A DNA stretch of 64,000 bases from Accumulibacter sp. GTDB lineage: Bacteria; Pseudomonadota; Gammaproteobacteria; Burkholderiales; Rhodocyclaceae. The translations under genes were made by a program, and so were the position numbers. The stretch is taken from positions 1 to 64,000 of the forward strand of contig NZ_JAPUVI010000043.1 of NCBI RefSeq assembly GCF_029255285.1. Reading direction: 5' to 3'. The notes below the pieces were generated by a model. It saw only the letters and a program-made list of their open reading frames with translations, was not told the DNA's origin and ran no database searches. Positions 1 through 10,476 of the stretch are shown piece by piece (the first letter of the stretch is position 1; every line of letters starts with the position of its first letter).

Positions 1-59
1 GCGCGCCAACCTGCTACATGCCCTTGCCAGTACGCTGCCACTTCGCCAGCCTTGCCCAT
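1..59 (-). CDS. tnpA: IS66 accessory protein TnpA, N-terminal fragment (runs off left edge)
   Basis: The ATG at 59-57 is preceded by a GGGAG ribosome-binding site. The 19 visible residues carry a YWQGHVAGWRA stretch that resembles the N-terminal helix of IS66 TnpA, where YW-x2-H-x2-AW-x-ASGLSQ is common. TnpA is the small DNA-binding accessory protein encoded ahead of TnpB and the TnpC transposase. The rest lies outside the window, so intactness cannot be judged. With so few residues the call rests mainly on its position inside an IS66-like end. Confidence 0.55.
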   Translation of the reverse strand, partial: MGKAGEVAAYWQGHVAGWR

Positions 60-135
60 CGCGCTCTCCCGTGAAAACCTCGAGAGGGTGCGGCAACTGG
101 CACTGGATTGGTAGGTGGGCCCGATAGACGCTTAC
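1..135 (-). mobile_element. IS66-family insertion sequence, one terminus (element continues left of window)
   Basis: Read on the minus strand, the element starts at 135 with GTAAGCG, the usual tip of IS66-family terminal inverted repeats, and a tnpA-like reading frame follows about 75 bases inside. The bases just outside (136-143) would be one copy of the 8-bp target duplication that IS66 elements make; the other copy lies outside the window. The insertion falls inside a tyrosine-recombinase remnant, directly after its HxLRH catalytic motif. The family assignment comes from the tip sequence plus the TnpA N-terminus and was not checked against a database. Confidence 0.7.
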
Positions 136-317
136 GGTGCGTGGCGAAGGCATGGCGAAGACCGTGGATACCGCCCTCGGGGGCGATGCCGGCGGCGATC
201 GGTGGTAGGGTAGTACTTCGCCAGTTCGATCAGCGCACCGATGTAGGCTTCCTGGGTTCGTCCCGCCATTCCTCGCAGGCACATGGCGTTGCTCATGCGC
301 TCACGCAGCTCACTCAT
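136..317 (-). pseudogene. tyrosine recombinase/integrase remnant, internally deleted and cut by IS66
   Basis: The gene starts at ATG 317 behind a GAGGAG ribosome-binding site. Residues 1-35 (MSELRERM ... RTQEAYIGAL) look like the N-terminal SAM-like core-binding domain of a phage-type integrase. From about position 190, in a different frame, the sequence reads GGIHGLRHAFATH, the HxLRH catalytic box of the C-terminal domain. Some 190 residues that normally separate these parts are missing, so the gene has an internal deletion with a frameshift, and the C-terminus is then cut off by the IS66 end at 135. No recombinase activity is expected. It marks a former mobile element next to guaA. Confidence 0.7.
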
Positions 318-575
318 GATCTTCTCCTCGATGGCTGCGGGGACGCCGCCCGCAACGACGAGGATCGAGGACTTGCGAGTGAGTTGGGAAGCGAGGTGTC
401 GAGACCTCAAGCGGTCAGGGCAAGGGCGAGACCCAACGCCGGTAGCGACAGAGGGAGAACGCAAGGGCGCTGGGGTGCTTACACCAGCGCGCAGCGCTTT
501 AATTCAACGAAATAAAAAAGCCCGAAGTGACGAGGGTTTAGGTGTGTTCTCGGCTACTCGGTGCCAGACGCCAAA

Positions 576-2141
576 TCACTCCCACTCGATCGTCGCAGGC
601 GGCTTACTCGAGATGTCGTAGACGACGCGGTTGATTCCCCTAACCTCGTTGATGATCCGGTTGGACACTTTGGCGAGCAGACTCAGCGGTAGCTTGGCCC
701 ACTGCGCGGTCATGAAGTCTTGAGTCTCCACCGCGCGCAGCGCGACGACGTGCTCGTAGGTTCGTCCATCACCCATGACGCCCACCGATTTTACCGGCAG
801 GAAGACGGCAAATGCCTGGCTGGTCTTCTCGTACCAGCCGGCCGCGCGAAGCTCGTCGATGAAGATGGCGTCCGCGCGGCGCAGCAGCTCGGCGAACTCC
901 GGTTTGACCTCGCCGAGTATCCGGACGCCGAGACCCGGACCCGGGAAGGGGTGACGATAGACCATGTCGTGCGGCAGGCCGAGGGCGACACCGAGTTCCC
1001 GCACCTCGTCCTTGAACAGCTCGCGCAAGGGTTCGAGGAGGTCGAGATTGAGCTTTTCCGGCAGGCCGCCAACGTTGTGGTGGCTCTTGATGGTGTGCGC
1101 CTTTTTCGTCTTGGAGCCGGCGGATTCGATCACGTCGGGGTAGATGGTACCTTGCGCCAGCCACTTGGCGTTGTTGAGCCGGCTCGCCTCGGCCTGGAAG
1201 ACCTCGACGAACTCTCCGCCGATGATCTTGCGTTTTTGCTCGGGGTCGACCACGCCTTGCAGTCGTTTCATGAACTGCGCCGCGGCATTGACGTGTACGA
1301 CCTTGACGCCGAGGTTGCGGGTGAAGGTCTCCATGACCTGCTCGGCTTCGTTCAGGCGAAGCAGGCCGTTATCGACGAAAACGCAGGTGAGCTGGTCGCC
1401 TATGGCGCGGTGGATGAGGGCGGCGGCGACCGAGGAATCGACGCCTCCGGAAAGGCCAAGAATGACCTCCTCGTGACCGACCTGCGAGCGAATGCGGGCG
1501 ACAGCTTCGGCGACGTAATCCGGCATGTTCCAGTCGCGCCCGCAGCCGCAGATGTCGCGCACGAAGCGGCCGATGATTTCCTTTCCCTTCAGCGTGTGGG
1601 TGACTTCCGGATGGAACTGCACGGCGAAAAAGCCACGCGCTTCGTCGGCCATGGCGGCGACCGGCGTCGCCTCGTTGCTGCCGATGAGTCTGAAGCCCGG
1701 GGGCAAGCGCGTGACTTTGTCGCCGTGGCTCATCCAGACATCGAGCAAACCATGTCCTTGCTCATTGCGGCGATCCTCGAGGCCCCTGAACAAGGCCGAG
1801 TGGCCATGGGCGCGGACTTCGGCATAGCCGAACTCGCGCCTCGCCGAGTTCTCGACCTGGCCACCGAGCTGGGCCGCCATCGTTTGCATGCCGTAACAGA
1901 TGCCCAATACCGGCACCCCCAGTTCGAATACTACCGGTGGCGCCTTGAAGTCTTCGACCTCGTAGACCGAGTTCGGGCCACCGGAGAGAATGATTCCTTG
2001 TGGCCTGAAATCGCGGATGAATTCCTCGGCGACGTCATAGGGATGCAGTTCGCAGTACACCTGATGCTCGCGTACGCGGCGAGCGATCAGTTGCGCGACC
2101 TGCGAACCAAAGTCGAGAATCAGAATCTTTTGGTGGGACAT
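576..2141 (-). CDS. guaA: GMP synthase (glutamine-hydrolysing)
   Basis: Converts XMP to GMP using ATP and glutamine, the last step of guanine nucleotide synthesis in the cytosol. The 521 residues match the family length. An N-terminal class I glutamine amidotransferase domain carries the nucleophile Cys82 (GICYG) and the His177/Glu179 pair (FHPEV). The ATP-pyrophosphatase P-loop is SGGVDS at 231-236, and the C-terminal dimerisation/XMP-binding domain ends in PATIEWE. It lies downstream of guaB on the same strand, separated by 93 bases that contain a terminator-like hairpin, so its expression may depend on read-through or a local promoter. Confidence 0.98.
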   Translation of the reverse strand: MSHQKILILDFGSQVAQLIARRVREHQVYCELHPYDVAEEFIRDFRPQGIILSGGPNSVYEVEDFKAPPVVFELGVPVLGICYGMQTMAAQLGGQVENSARREFGYAEVRAHGHSALFRGLEDRRNEQGHGLLDVWMSHGDKVTRLPPGFRLIGSNEATPVAAMADEARGFFAVQFHPEVTHTLKGKEIIGRFVRDICGCGRDWNMPDYVAEAVARIRSQVGHEEVILGLSGGVDSSVAAALIHRAIGDQLTCVFVDNGLLRLNEAEQVMETFTRNLGVKVVHVNAAAQFMKRLQGVVDPEQKRKIIGGEFVEVFQAEASRLNNAKWLAQGTIYPDVIESAGSKTKKAHTIKSHHNVGGLPEKLNLDLLEPLRELFKDEVRELGVALGLPHDMVYRHPFPGPGLGVRILGEVKPEFAELLRRADAIFIDELRAAGWYEKTSQAFAVFLPVKSVGVMGDGRTYEHVVALRAVETQDFMTAQWAKLPLSLLAKVSNRIINEVRGINRVVYDISSKPPATIEWE

Positions 2142-2150
2142 GGCGGCATC

Positions 2151-2186
2151 TCAAAAATGGAGCGGGCGGCCCTTCCGCCGCCCGCT
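2151..2186 (-). terminator. hairpin with U-tract between guaB and guaA (terminator or attenuator)
   Basis: A perfect 10-bp inverted repeat (AGCGGGCGGC at 2161-2170, GCCGCCCGCT at 2177-2186) with a 6-base loop is followed, in the minus direction, by a run of five T. This is the form of an intrinsic terminator, and it sits only about 10 bases ahead of the guaA start codon. It could set the ratio of guaB to guaA transcript. Function is inferred from form alone. Confidence 0.65.
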
Positions 2187-2234
2187 GATGGTCTTCGTCG
2201 GCCCTTGGCCGTTACCCCTTTCCCCTTGGCAGCA

Positions 2235-4198
<1,964 letters not shown>

Positions 4199-4199
4199 G

Positions 4200-4520
4200 C
4201 TACTCGCCGTCGCTGTCGCCGGCGCCCTTTTTCATGATCTTGCCTTCGGCGGCGCGCTGCTTGCGTACTTCCTTCGGATCGGCAATCAACGGGCGATAAA
4301 TCTCGACACGGTCCTGATCGCGCAGCGGCGCGTCGAGCTTGCTCAGCTTGGCGAAGATGCCGACCTTGTTTTTCGTCAGATCGATTTCGGGGTATTTCTG
4401 CAACAGTCCCGAGGCCTCTATCGCGTGCCGCAGCGTGCTGCCTGGCGGCAGTTTCAGGCGGACGATCTGTTGCCTGGCAGGTAGCGCGTAAATCACTTCG
4501 ACGCTCAGCGGATCAGGCAT
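4200..4520 (-). CDS. rnfH: RnfH family ubiquitin-like protein (UPF0125)
   Basis: A small beta-grasp protein of 106 residues. The stretches [21 protein letters not shown] and the C-terminal [21 protein letters not shown] are diagnostic of the RnfH/UPF0125 family, the antitoxin-like partner proposed for RatA. It overlaps the end of ratA by 8 bases and is therefore translated together with it. I chose the ATG at 4520 because MPDPLSVEV aligns with the E. coli start (MPGKIAVEV); an in-frame ATG at 4532 would add four residues. The biochemical role is not settled. Confidence 0.92.
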   Translation of the reverse strand: MPDPLSVEVIYALPARQQIVRLKLPPGSTLRHAIEASGLLQKYPEIDLTKNKVGIFAKLSKLDAPLRDQDRVEIYRPLIADPKEVRKQRAAEGKIMKKGAGDSDGE

Positions 4521-4956
4521 TTGGCATTCCATGCACTTCGTTGGCGCGCTTTACGAAAGCGTCGACAAAAGTATTGGCGATCTGACTGAAAACCGGGCCG
4601 ATCACCTTTTCGAACATGCGGCTCGAAAACTCGTAGGAAAGCTGGAATTCAATCTTGCAGGCCTGTTCGGTCAGCGGCTTGAAACGCCAAAGGCCGTCAA
4701 GGCGACGAAAGGGGCCATCGACCAGACTGATTTTCATCCACAAAGGGGACTCCTTATCGTTCTCGGTCGTGAAGTGCGACTTGACGCTGCGGTAATTGAT
4801 GTGCAGGGTGGCCACCGTCTTTCGGTCGTTCCGAAACTCACAGCGTGTCTGGCTGCACCACGGCAGGAACTGCGGATAGTCCTCGACGCGGTCGACGAGA
4901 TCGAACATCTGCTTGGAAGAATGCTCGATCAGCACCGACTTGTTGACCATGGCCAT
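4513..4956 (-). CDS. ratA: RatA, START-like ribosome association toxin / ubiquinone-binding family
   Basis: A 147-residue START/Bet v 1-fold protein of the RatA/COQ10 family. The N-terminal [20 protein letters not shown] and C-terminal ERANEVHG-like end are typical. E. coli RatA binds the 50S subunit and blocks 70S association; the related COQ10 proteins bind ubiquinone. Its pairing with rnfH and divergence from smpB is the conserved arrangement in beta- and gammaproteobacteria. An AGGTG ribosome-binding site lies about 10 bases before ATG 4956; an ATG at 4950 and a GTG at 4968 are also in frame, so the exact start is not certain. Confidence 0.93.
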   Translation of the reverse strand: MAMVNKSVLIEHSSKQMFDLVDRVEDYPQFLPWCSQTRCEFRNDRKTVATLHINYRSVKSHFTTENDKESPLWMKISLVDGPFRRLDGLWRFKPLTEQACKIEFQLSYEFSSRMFEKVIGPVFSQIANTFVDAFVKRANEVHGMPNA

Positions 4957-4981
4957 CCGCTGCCACACCTCATGAATCCTG

Positions 4982-4998
4982 TAGAATCAATCATTCTA
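4982..4998. promoter_or_regulatory. dyad placing TAGAAT -10-like boxes on both strands between ratA and smpB
   Basis: TAGAAT (4982-4987), a 5-base spacer and ATTCTA (4993-4998) form a perfect inverted repeat midway between divergent ratA and smpB. Each strand therefore shows a -10-like TAGAAT pointing at its own gene, about 50 bases from smpB and 30 from ratA. I found no clear -35 boxes. It could be overlapping divergent promoters or a protein-binding site. Confidence 0.4.
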
Positions 4999-5045
4999 AC
5001 ACTCTCCGTCCCATCCCGAATCCACTTACCCCGAGAAACGGCACC

Positions 5046-5492
5046 ATGAGTATCGTCGCCAACAAGAAGGCTTTTCATGACTTTTTCATCGAAGAGAAGA
5101 TCGAGGCCGGTCTGCTCCTCGAGGGCTGGGAAGTGAAAGCCATCCGTGGCGGCCGAGCAAGCATCAAGGAAGCTTACGTGGTCATCCGAGGCGGCGAAGT
5201 CTTCCTGTTCGGCATGCATGTCACGCCGCTGCTGGCGGCGTCGACGCATGTCAGGCCCGACCCGGTACGAACCCGTAAGTTGCTGCTGCACAGCAGGCAG
5301 ATCGGCAAGCTGATCGGCCAGGTCGAACGTTCTGGCTACACCTTGGTGCCGCTCGATCTGCATTTTCAGCGCGGCCGCATCAAGATCGAAATTGGCCTGG
5401 CGAAGGGCAAGAAACAGTACGACAAGCGGGAGTCGGAGAAAGAACGCGACTGGGTTCGCGAAAGAGCGCGTCTGTTGCGCGAGAAAGCCTAG
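5046..5492 (+). CDS. smpB: SsrA-binding protein SmpB
   Basis: Binds tmRNA and delivers it to stalled ribosomes for trans-translation. The 148 residues start [34 protein letters not shown], the conserved SmpB N-terminus. The C-terminal basic tail ([23 protein letters not shown]), which enters the mRNA channel of the ribosome, is complete. No tmRNA gene was seen nearby. It diverges from ratA-rnfH, the usual order. Confidence 0.98.
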   Translation: MSIVANKKAFHDFFIEEKIEAGLLLEGWEVKAIRGGRASIKEAYVVIRGGEVFLFGMHVTPLLAASTHVRPDPVRTRKLLLHSRQIGKLIGQVERSGYTLVPLDLHFQRGRIKIEIGLAKGKKQYDKRESEKERDWVRERARLLREKA

Positions 5493-5573
5493 GGTGGGTT
5501 GACGGCGCACCAAATAGACCGATGTGAAGAGGGCGATAATTGTTTACCATCGAGTCTTTGCAGAAAGGGAATC

Positions 5574-6893
5574 ATGGCCGTCGCGCCCGAGAACGCCATC
5601 ATGGCGTTGTATTGTGACTTTGAGAACGTCGCGCTTGGTGTGCGCGACGCCAAGTACGACAAGTTCGACATCAAGCCGGTACTCGAGCGCCTTCTGCTCA
5701 AGGGCAGTATCGTCGTCAAGAAGGCCTACTGTGACTGGGAGAGATACAAGGGCTTCAAGTCGACCATGCACGAGGCGAGCTTCGAACTGATCGAGATTCC
5801 CCATCTTCGGCAGTCCGGCAAGAACTCGGCCGACATCCGGCTGGTGGTCGATGCACTGGATCTTTGCTACACCAAGTCGCACGTTGACACCTTCGTGATT
5901 ATCAGCGGCGACTCCGACTTTTCGCCGCTGGTATCGAAGTTGCGCGAAAACGCCAAGTACGTGATTGGGGTGGGCGTCAAGCAGTCGACTTCGGATCTGC
6001 TGATCGGTAACTGCGACGAGTTCATCTTCTACGACGACCTGGTGCGCGAGAGTCAGCGAACGGCGAGACGCGATTCGAAGGAATTGCCGCCGGCGGTTCG
6101 GCGTTCGCCCGAGGAGGATGCGCAGCGCCGGGCCGAAGTCGAAGCGCGGCGCAGCAAGGCGATCGAACTTGCGGTGGCGACTTTCGATGCCCTGGTCGCC
6201 GAGCGCGGTGACAGCAGCAAGATCTGGGCGTCCATGCTCAAGGAAGCGATCAAACGGCGTAAGCCGGACTTTAGCGAGTCGTACTACGGTTTCCGGGCTT
6301 TCGGCAACCTGCTCGAGGAGGCGCAAGCGCGCGGTCTGCTGGAAATCGGCCGCGACGAGAAGTCGGGGACTTACGTCTATCGCACTAACGGTGTGCCCGC
6401 ACCACTTCCGCCTGCAGTCGAGCCGCTGCTCGAAACGGTGACAGAGACGCTCGTCGAGCCGGTGGACGAGGGCGTCGGCGGCGAGCCGGCGACCGAGGCG
6501 TCGGACGTTCGCCGGAAGGCGCAGGGCAGGCGCAAGGCGGGCGAAAAAGGGGTGCGGCGGAGTCGCGCAAAGGAAGTCAAGGAAGACGCCGTGGACGCCG
6601 AAGTCGTCGAGCGCGCGGCGGACCTTGTCATGGCACCTGCTGTCCATGATCTGCCGACCGACGGCCAGGTTCCGGGAGCGAGCGAGGCGGCCGGTGAAAT
6701 CCCGGCCGCCGAAGTGAGCCTAACGACAGCCGGCGTCGAGAGCTTGCCGGCGGTAGGCGAAGCTGAACCGGCTGCCGAACAGATGACTCCGCTGGTGTCG
6801 GGTGACGAAACCCCGGCCAAGATGGTACAGAAGCCCGCGAGCCGCAGCCGCCGGCCGCGCAAGCCTAAGGAAGCGCCGGAAGAAGCCGTCTGA
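5574..6893 (+). CDS. NYN (PIN-like) domain protein with OST-HTH/LOTUS domain
   Basis: A 439-residue protein. The NYN ribonuclease-like domain (about residues 8-155, LabA/DUF88 type) has the acidic residues Asp15 (YCDFEN), Asp87 and the SGDSDF motif at 111-116, which point to a metal-dependent RNase. A winged-helix OST-HTH/LOTUS domain follows (about 195-270, YYGFRAFGNLLEEA), a predicted RNA-binding module. The last 170 residues are low-complexity, rich in Glu, Ala and Pro, and end in a very basic SRSRRPRKPK segment. Start ATG 5574 is preceded by AAAGGGA; upstream in-frame codons lack such a site. Target RNA is unknown. It converges with panD over a strong terminator. Confidence 0.88.
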   Translation: MAVAPENAIMALYCDFENVALGVRDAKYDKFDIKPVLERLLLKGSIVVKKAYCDWERYKGFKSTMHEASFELIEIPHLRQSGKNSADIRLVVDALDLCYTKSHVDTFVIISGDSDFSPLVSKLRENAKYVIGVGVKQSTSDLLIGNCDEFIFYDDLVRESQRTARRDSKELPPAVRRSPEEDAQRRAEVEARRSKAIELAVATFDALVAERGDSSKIWASMLKEAIKRRKPDFSESYYGFRAFGNLLEEAQARGLLEIGRDEKSGTYVYRTNGVPAPLPPAVEPLLETVTETLVEPVDEGVGGEPATEASDVRRKAQGRRKAGEKGVRRSRAKEVKEDAVDAEVVERAADLVMAPAVHDLPTDGQVPGASEAAGEIPAAEVSLTTAGVESLPAVGEAEPAAEQMTPLVSGDETPAKMVQKPASRSRRPRKPKEAPEEAV

Positions 6894-6965
6894 AGCACTT
6901 CCGAACGGTCGTCGGTCGGTCTGTGCGGCGCGCCGGTCGACGGAAAAAACCGATCGGTCAACGAA

Positions 6966-6991
6966 AAAGCCGCGACCAAGGTCGCGGCTTT
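6966..6991. terminator. bidirectional intrinsic terminator between the NYN gene and panD
   Basis: AAAGCCGCGACC and GGTCGCGGCTTT form a perfect 12-base inverted repeat with A-rich and T-rich flanks, in the gap between two convergent genes. It can act on both strands. Confidence 0.85.
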
Positions 6992-7011
6992 CGGCACCTC
7001 AGAGAGCGCCG

Positions 7012-7395
7012 TCAGGCCGCTGCCTGTGCCGGAATGTGGCCGGCGGTACGGACGATCCGATTCTGGGTATCCACGTAGATGAGTTGCGGGGCGTACTTGG
7101 CAAGTTCGACTTCGTTGTACACCGCAAAGCTGGCGATGATCAGGATGTCACCCGGTGCCGCGCGGCGGGCCGCCGAACCATTGACCGAAATGACACCTGA
7201 CCCTCGTTCCGCGCGTAGTGCGTAGGTCGTGAAGCGTTCGCCGTTGTTCACGTTCCAGATGTCGATCTGTTCGTATTCACGGATGTTTGCTGCATCGAGA
7301 AGGTCCTCATCGATTGCGCAGGACCCTTCATAGTGAAGCTCGGCATGCGTGGCGCTAACGCGGTGCAGCTTTGACTTCAGCATTGTTCTCTGCAT
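7012..7395 (-). CDS. panD: aspartate 1-decarboxylase (pyruvoyl enzyme precursor)
   Basis: Makes beta-alanine from aspartate for pantothenate synthesis. The 127-residue proenzyme shows the self-cleavage site Gly24-Ser25 (YEGSCAID), where the serine becomes the pyruvoyl cofactor, and the catalytic Tyr ([11 protein letters not shown]) and Lys (LKSKLHR) regions. The four-residue lead before MLKSK matches E. coli PanD, so ATG 7395 is kept. It lies next to panC and panB on the same strand, completing the pathway apart from panE and the later CoA genes. Confidence 0.97.
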   Translation of the reverse strand: MQRTMLKSKLHRVSATHAELHYEGSCAIDEDLLDAANIREYEQIDIWNVNNGERFTTYALRAERGSGVISVNGSAARRAAPGDILIIASFAVYNEVELAKYAPQLIYVDTQNRIVRTAGHIPAQAAA

Positions 7396-7452
7396 GGAAT
7401 CACCAGTTCGGAGTTGGAGGGGAAGGGCATTGTAGCGACTAATCGCGGCCTG

Positions 7453-8298
7453 TCAACGACTCCCGTCGAGCTCGATTTCGACGTTGTCGATCAGTCGTGC
7501 GGTGCCCAGCCGACTGGCTCCGAGGGCCACCAGCGAGCGTTCTTCGGCGTGCTCCGGAGGCTGCAGATCGGCCTGTCTGCGCAGTGCGACGTAGTCGGTT
7601 TTCCAGCCGTGGCGGTCGAGTTCGGCCGCCGCTTCGCGCTCGAGTCGGGCGAAATCGCGTTCGCCGGCGCGGACCGCGCGACGCATACCGTCGAGCAGGC
7701 GGTAGAGGCGCGGTGCCTCGGCACGCTCGGCTGGCGAAAGGTAGGCGTTGCGCGACGACAGGGCCAGCCCATCGTCGGCTCGCACGGTCTCACTGCCGAC
7801 GATGTCGATCGGCAAGGCGAGCTGACGCGTCATGTTGCGCAAGACCATCAGTTGCTGGTAGTCCTTCTTGCCGAACAAGGCGACTTGCGGCTGAACGATG
7901 TTGAACAGCTTGAGAACGACGGTCGCGACGCCGCGGAAGTGGCCGGGCCTAAAATGACCGTCGAGTTGATGCTGAATCTCGGGCGGGTCGACATGATATT
8001 GCTGGGCTTCCGGATAGAGATCCGTTTCGCCGGGGGCGAACAACAGATCCACTCCGGCCGCCTCGAGTTGCGCGCAATCGGCCGCAAAGGTGCGCGGATA
8101 GCGATCGAAGTCGTCGTTGGGCCCGAACTGCAGGCGGTTCACGAAAATGCTGACGACCACCGTCTGGCCGTGCGAACGAGCGCGGGTCATCAGCGCGATA
8201 TGGCCAGCGTGGAGATTGCCCATCGTCGGCACGAAGACGATGCCTTCCCGGCTTTTCAGAGCCGTGCGCATCTCCGGAATCGTGGAGTAGATCTGCAT
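7453..8298 (-). CDS. panC: pantothenate synthetase (pantoate-beta-alanine ligase)
   Basis: Joins pantoate and beta-alanine with ATP to give pantothenate. The 281 residues match the family. The nucleotidyltransferase HIGH-like motif is at residues 30-33 (NLHAGH), followed by [18 protein letters not shown] for pantoate binding and the SSRNAYLSP loop that replaces KMSKS. It is 14 bases downstream of panB, so the two are co-transcribed, and 57 bases upstream of panD on the same strand. Confidence 0.98.
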   Translation of the reverse strand: MQIYSTIPEMRTALKSREGIVFVPTMGNLHAGHIALMTRARSHGQTVVVSIFVNRLQFGPNDDFDRYPRTFAADCAQLEAAGVDLLFAPGETDLYPEAQQYHVDPPEIQHQLDGHFRPGHFRGVATVVLKLFNIVQPQVALFGKKDYQQLMVLRNMTRQLALPIDIVGSETVRADDGLALSSRNAYLSPAERAEAPRLYRLLDGMRRAVRAGERDFARLEREAAAELDRHGWKTDYVALRRQADLQPPEHAEERSLVALGASRLGTARLIDNVEIELDGSR

Positions 8299-8312
8299 CT
8301 TGCCGGCCTCTG

Positions 8313-9125
8313 TCAGTACGCGTGTTCCGGGCCCGGGAAACTACCGTCCTTGACCGCGCCGACGTAGGCTGCGATGGCTTCGGCGATCGACGTCCGCCCG
8401 TCCATGAAGTTCCTTACGAAGCGGGCCTTGCGGCCGGCCGAGACGTCCAGCATGTCGTGCAGGACGAGTACTTGGCCGGAGCATTCGCGGCCAGCGCCAA
8501 TGCCTATCGTCGCGATGGCGAGCTTGTCCGTCACCGCCGCGGCCAAAGCCTGCGGAATCGCTTCCAGGACGATCAGCCCGGCGCCGGCATCCTGCTGCGC
8601 CAGTGCGTCGGCGATCAGCCGAGCGGCGGCGGCTTCGTCGCGCCCCTGAACACGATAACCCCCGAGCTGATGGACTGACTGCGGCGTCAAGCCGACGTGC
8701 GCGCAGACCGGGATGCCGCGCGTGGTCAAGAAGTGCGTCGTCTCCGCCATCTCGACACCGCCTTCGAGCTTGACCATCTGAGCACCAGCCGCCATCAGTT
8801 TGGCGGCATGGCGCAAGGCGCGCGATGGGCTTTCCTGGAAGCTACCGAAAGGCATGTCGGCAATCACCAGTGGGCGCCGGCTGCCGCGTGCGACACTCGC
8901 CGTGTGGTAGGCGATGTCGGACAGGGTGACCGGGAGCGTCGAATCGTGGCCTTGCAGAACCATGCCCAGCGAATCGCCGATCAGCAGGGCGTCGACGCCT
9001 GACGCATCGCAGAGTTGAGCGAAGCTCGCGTCGTAGCAGGTCAGAACCGCGATCTTTTCGCCGTTGGCACGCATCTTGGCGAGGTCCAGATGCGTCAGTC
9101 GGCGCGTTGCAACGTGAGTGGACAT
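8313..9125 (-). CDS. panB: 3-methyl-2-oxobutanoate hydroxymethyltransferase
   Basis: First step of pantoate synthesis: transfers a hydroxymethyl group from methylene-tetrahydrofolate to ketoisovalerate. The 270-residue TIM-barrel protein shows [22 protein letters not shown] and [19 protein letters not shown], all family signatures with the metal-binding Asp of GDSLG. Start ATG 9125 is preceded by a CTGGAG ribosome-binding site; the frame stays open further upstream, but that stretch is low-complexity and not conserved. First gene of panB-panC(-panD). Confidence 0.97.
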   Translation of the reverse strand: MSTHVATRRLTHLDLAKMRANGEKIAVLTCYDASFAQLCDASGVDALLIGDSLGMVLQGHDSTLPVTLSDIAYHTASVARGSRRPLVIADMPFGSFQESPSRALRHAAKLMAAGAQMVKLEGGVEMAETTHFLTTRGIPVCAHVGLTPQSVHQLGGYRVQGRDEAAAARLIADALAQQDAGAGLIVLEAIPQALAAAVTDKLAIATIGIGAGRECSGQVLVLHDMLDVSAGRKARFVRNFMDGRTSIAEAIAAYVGAVKDGSFPGPEHAY

Positions 9126-9614
9126 GGGTTTACTCCAGGTTGAAGGTAATCTTGCTCGGGGCGTCGCGTCGATTTTCGGCTGGCGGCGCCACGCCGCCAC
9201 TGATCGCCCGCGTCGGCGGTCGCCCATCTCGCCGCCCGGCGCTCCGGGCGACAGGCTCGCCGCGGTGTCGCAGCGAGCCGTGAATCCCTTCCGTACCCCC
9301 AAACATCGTGCCACTCCCCTGGTTTTTCGGCCGCTCCGGCGCATTGCTCGGCGTCCTCGCGGCCAGCGTATTGAAACGGCGCCTAGGATACACAGAGCGG
9401 CGCGAAGATGCTCGGGTTTGCGTCGCCGCGGACAGAAAAAAACTGCGCATTCGTGGCGATACGGCAGGGGCTGACGGCGTTTCGCTTGTCGGTGCTGCCG
9501 TCGGCGGCGCCTGGTGTGGCATCAGAGGTTGCGGGACGCAACATCCGGTAACAACTCGTTACCTACCGATTGCCGGTTGCCGCGTTAACAGAGTGTGATC
9601 TGTCGGAGAAACCC
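9126..9614. other. 489-base gap upstream of panB; no convincing gene
   Basis: Open frames here are Arg/Pro/Ala-rich, lack ribosome-binding sites and resemble no family I know. In many betaproteobacteria panB follows folK or a deoxynucleoside kinase directly, so this stretch and the lipoprotein gene look like an insertion or the scar of a lost gene. The only structure noted is the dyad at 9547-9563. Confidence 0.5.
9547..9563. promoter_or_regulatory. inverted repeat GGTAAC-N5-GTTACC upstream of the lipoprotein gene
   Basis: A perfect 6-base dyad with a 5-base spacer lies 52 bases ahead of the ATG at 9615. Size and position suit an operator for a dimeric regulator, but no regulator gene is adjacent. 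Confidence 0.35.
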
Positions 9615-9839
9615 ATGAAAACGCTCCTTTCCGCCCTGTTTGCCGCCGCCAGCCTGGCCGCTTGCGTCGTCGTTCCCGCTGACCCGCCGGTCGTTGTCGG
9701 CGGACCGGCCTTCTACGTCAAGCCGCCACCGGTGCTCGTCGTTCCCGGTCGGCCGTACTACGGGTATGGTCGCGGCTACGGTTACGGCGCTGGTCATCGC
9801 CACGGTTATCCGCGCTATCGCCCCTACTACCGGGACTGA
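9615..9839 (+). CDS. small Tyr/Gly-rich lipoprotein
   Basis: A 74-residue protein with a lipoprotein signal peptide: hydrophobic residues 3-14 and lipobox SLAAC with the lipidated cysteine at 17. The mature part is Pro/Val-rich and then a tail of YGYGRGYGYG and RYRPYYRD repeats. The CGGAGAAACCC ribosome-binding site fits ATG 9615. Similar small outer-membrane lipoproteins with Tyr/Gly/Arg/His tails are common in Proteobacteria and have no defined function. Its 3' end overlaps folK by 13 bases in convergent orientation. Confidence 0.8.
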   Translation: MKTLLSALFAAASLAACVVVPADPPVVVGGPAFYVKPPPVLVVPGRPYYGYGRGYGYGAGHRHGYPRYRPYYRD

Positions 9840-10330
9840 GAGGGTAGTTTTTCGACGCGCTGCAGGCTGACCGCCGGCAGCCAGGCGGCGGCGCTGCCGC
9901 GACCAGGGATTCGGCAAAGCGGTGCAATCTCGAGCAAAGGGGTGAGGACGAAGGCGCGCAAGTGCATGCGCGGGTGCGGAAGGCGGAGGTGTGGGCTATC
10001 GACCACCCGTTCGTCGTGGAGCAGCAGGTCGAGATCCAGCGTGCGCGGCGCATGATGAAATTCGCGGCGGCGACCAAAGCGACGTTCGATGCTGAACAGG
10101 GCATCGAGCAGCGCGGCGGGGTCGAGGTCGGTCGCCAATGCGGCCACAGCGTTGATGAAGTCGGGCTGGCCGTGGATTCCGACGGGTGCCGTGCGGTAAA
10201 GCGAGGACAGGCAGAGCAGTCGGGATTCGGGCAGGCCGGCGAGCGCCGCTCCGGCCGCCCGTACTTGTGCCACCGGGTCTTCCAGGTTGGCGCCGAGGGC
10301 GACGAAAGCCTGGTGCCGGTCACCAGGCAC
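9827..10330 (-). CDS. folK: 6-hydroxymethyl-7,8-dihydropterin pyrophosphokinase
   Basis: Transfers pyrophosphate from ATP to the pterin in folate synthesis. The 167 residues contain FVALGANLEDP at the start and the HPPK signature RTLDLDLLLHDERVVD, with the two metal-binding aspartates, then LPHPRMHLRAFVLTPLLEIAP. Start is GTG 10330; no in-frame ATG lies near, and the ribosome-binding site is weak. It is downstream of pcnB (146 bases), the usual betaproteobacterial order. Confidence 0.96.
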   Translation of the reverse strand: MPGDRHQAFVALGANLEDPVAQVRAAGAALAGLPESRLLCLSSLYRTAPVGIHGQPDFINAVAALATDLDPAALLDALFSIERRFGRRREFHHAPRTLDLDLLLHDERVVDSPHLRLPHPRMHLRAFVLTPLLEIAPLCRIPGRGSAAAWLPAVSLQRVEKLPSQSR

Positions 10331-10476
10331 GCGTGGTCAGCATGGCACGATGCGTGCCGTGAAGGTCATCGACGCGAAGCCGCCGGCCTTATCGTTGGCG
10401 CGAGCCGTGGTGGAGCGGTCGCTGCCTGCCACGAAGCGCAGCCCGAACGCACGGGCGACAGTGTCGCCGGCCACCC

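Noticed and set aside
505-541. T-run flanked hairpin downstream of guaA
   Set aside because: On the minus strand CACTTCGGGCTTTTTT looks like the 3' half of a terminator, but the matching 5' arm is not present, so only a 3-bp stem forms.
9308-9598. 96-codon frame upstream of the lipoprotein gene
   Set aside because: It starts at GTG with no ribosome-binding site and resembles nothing known.
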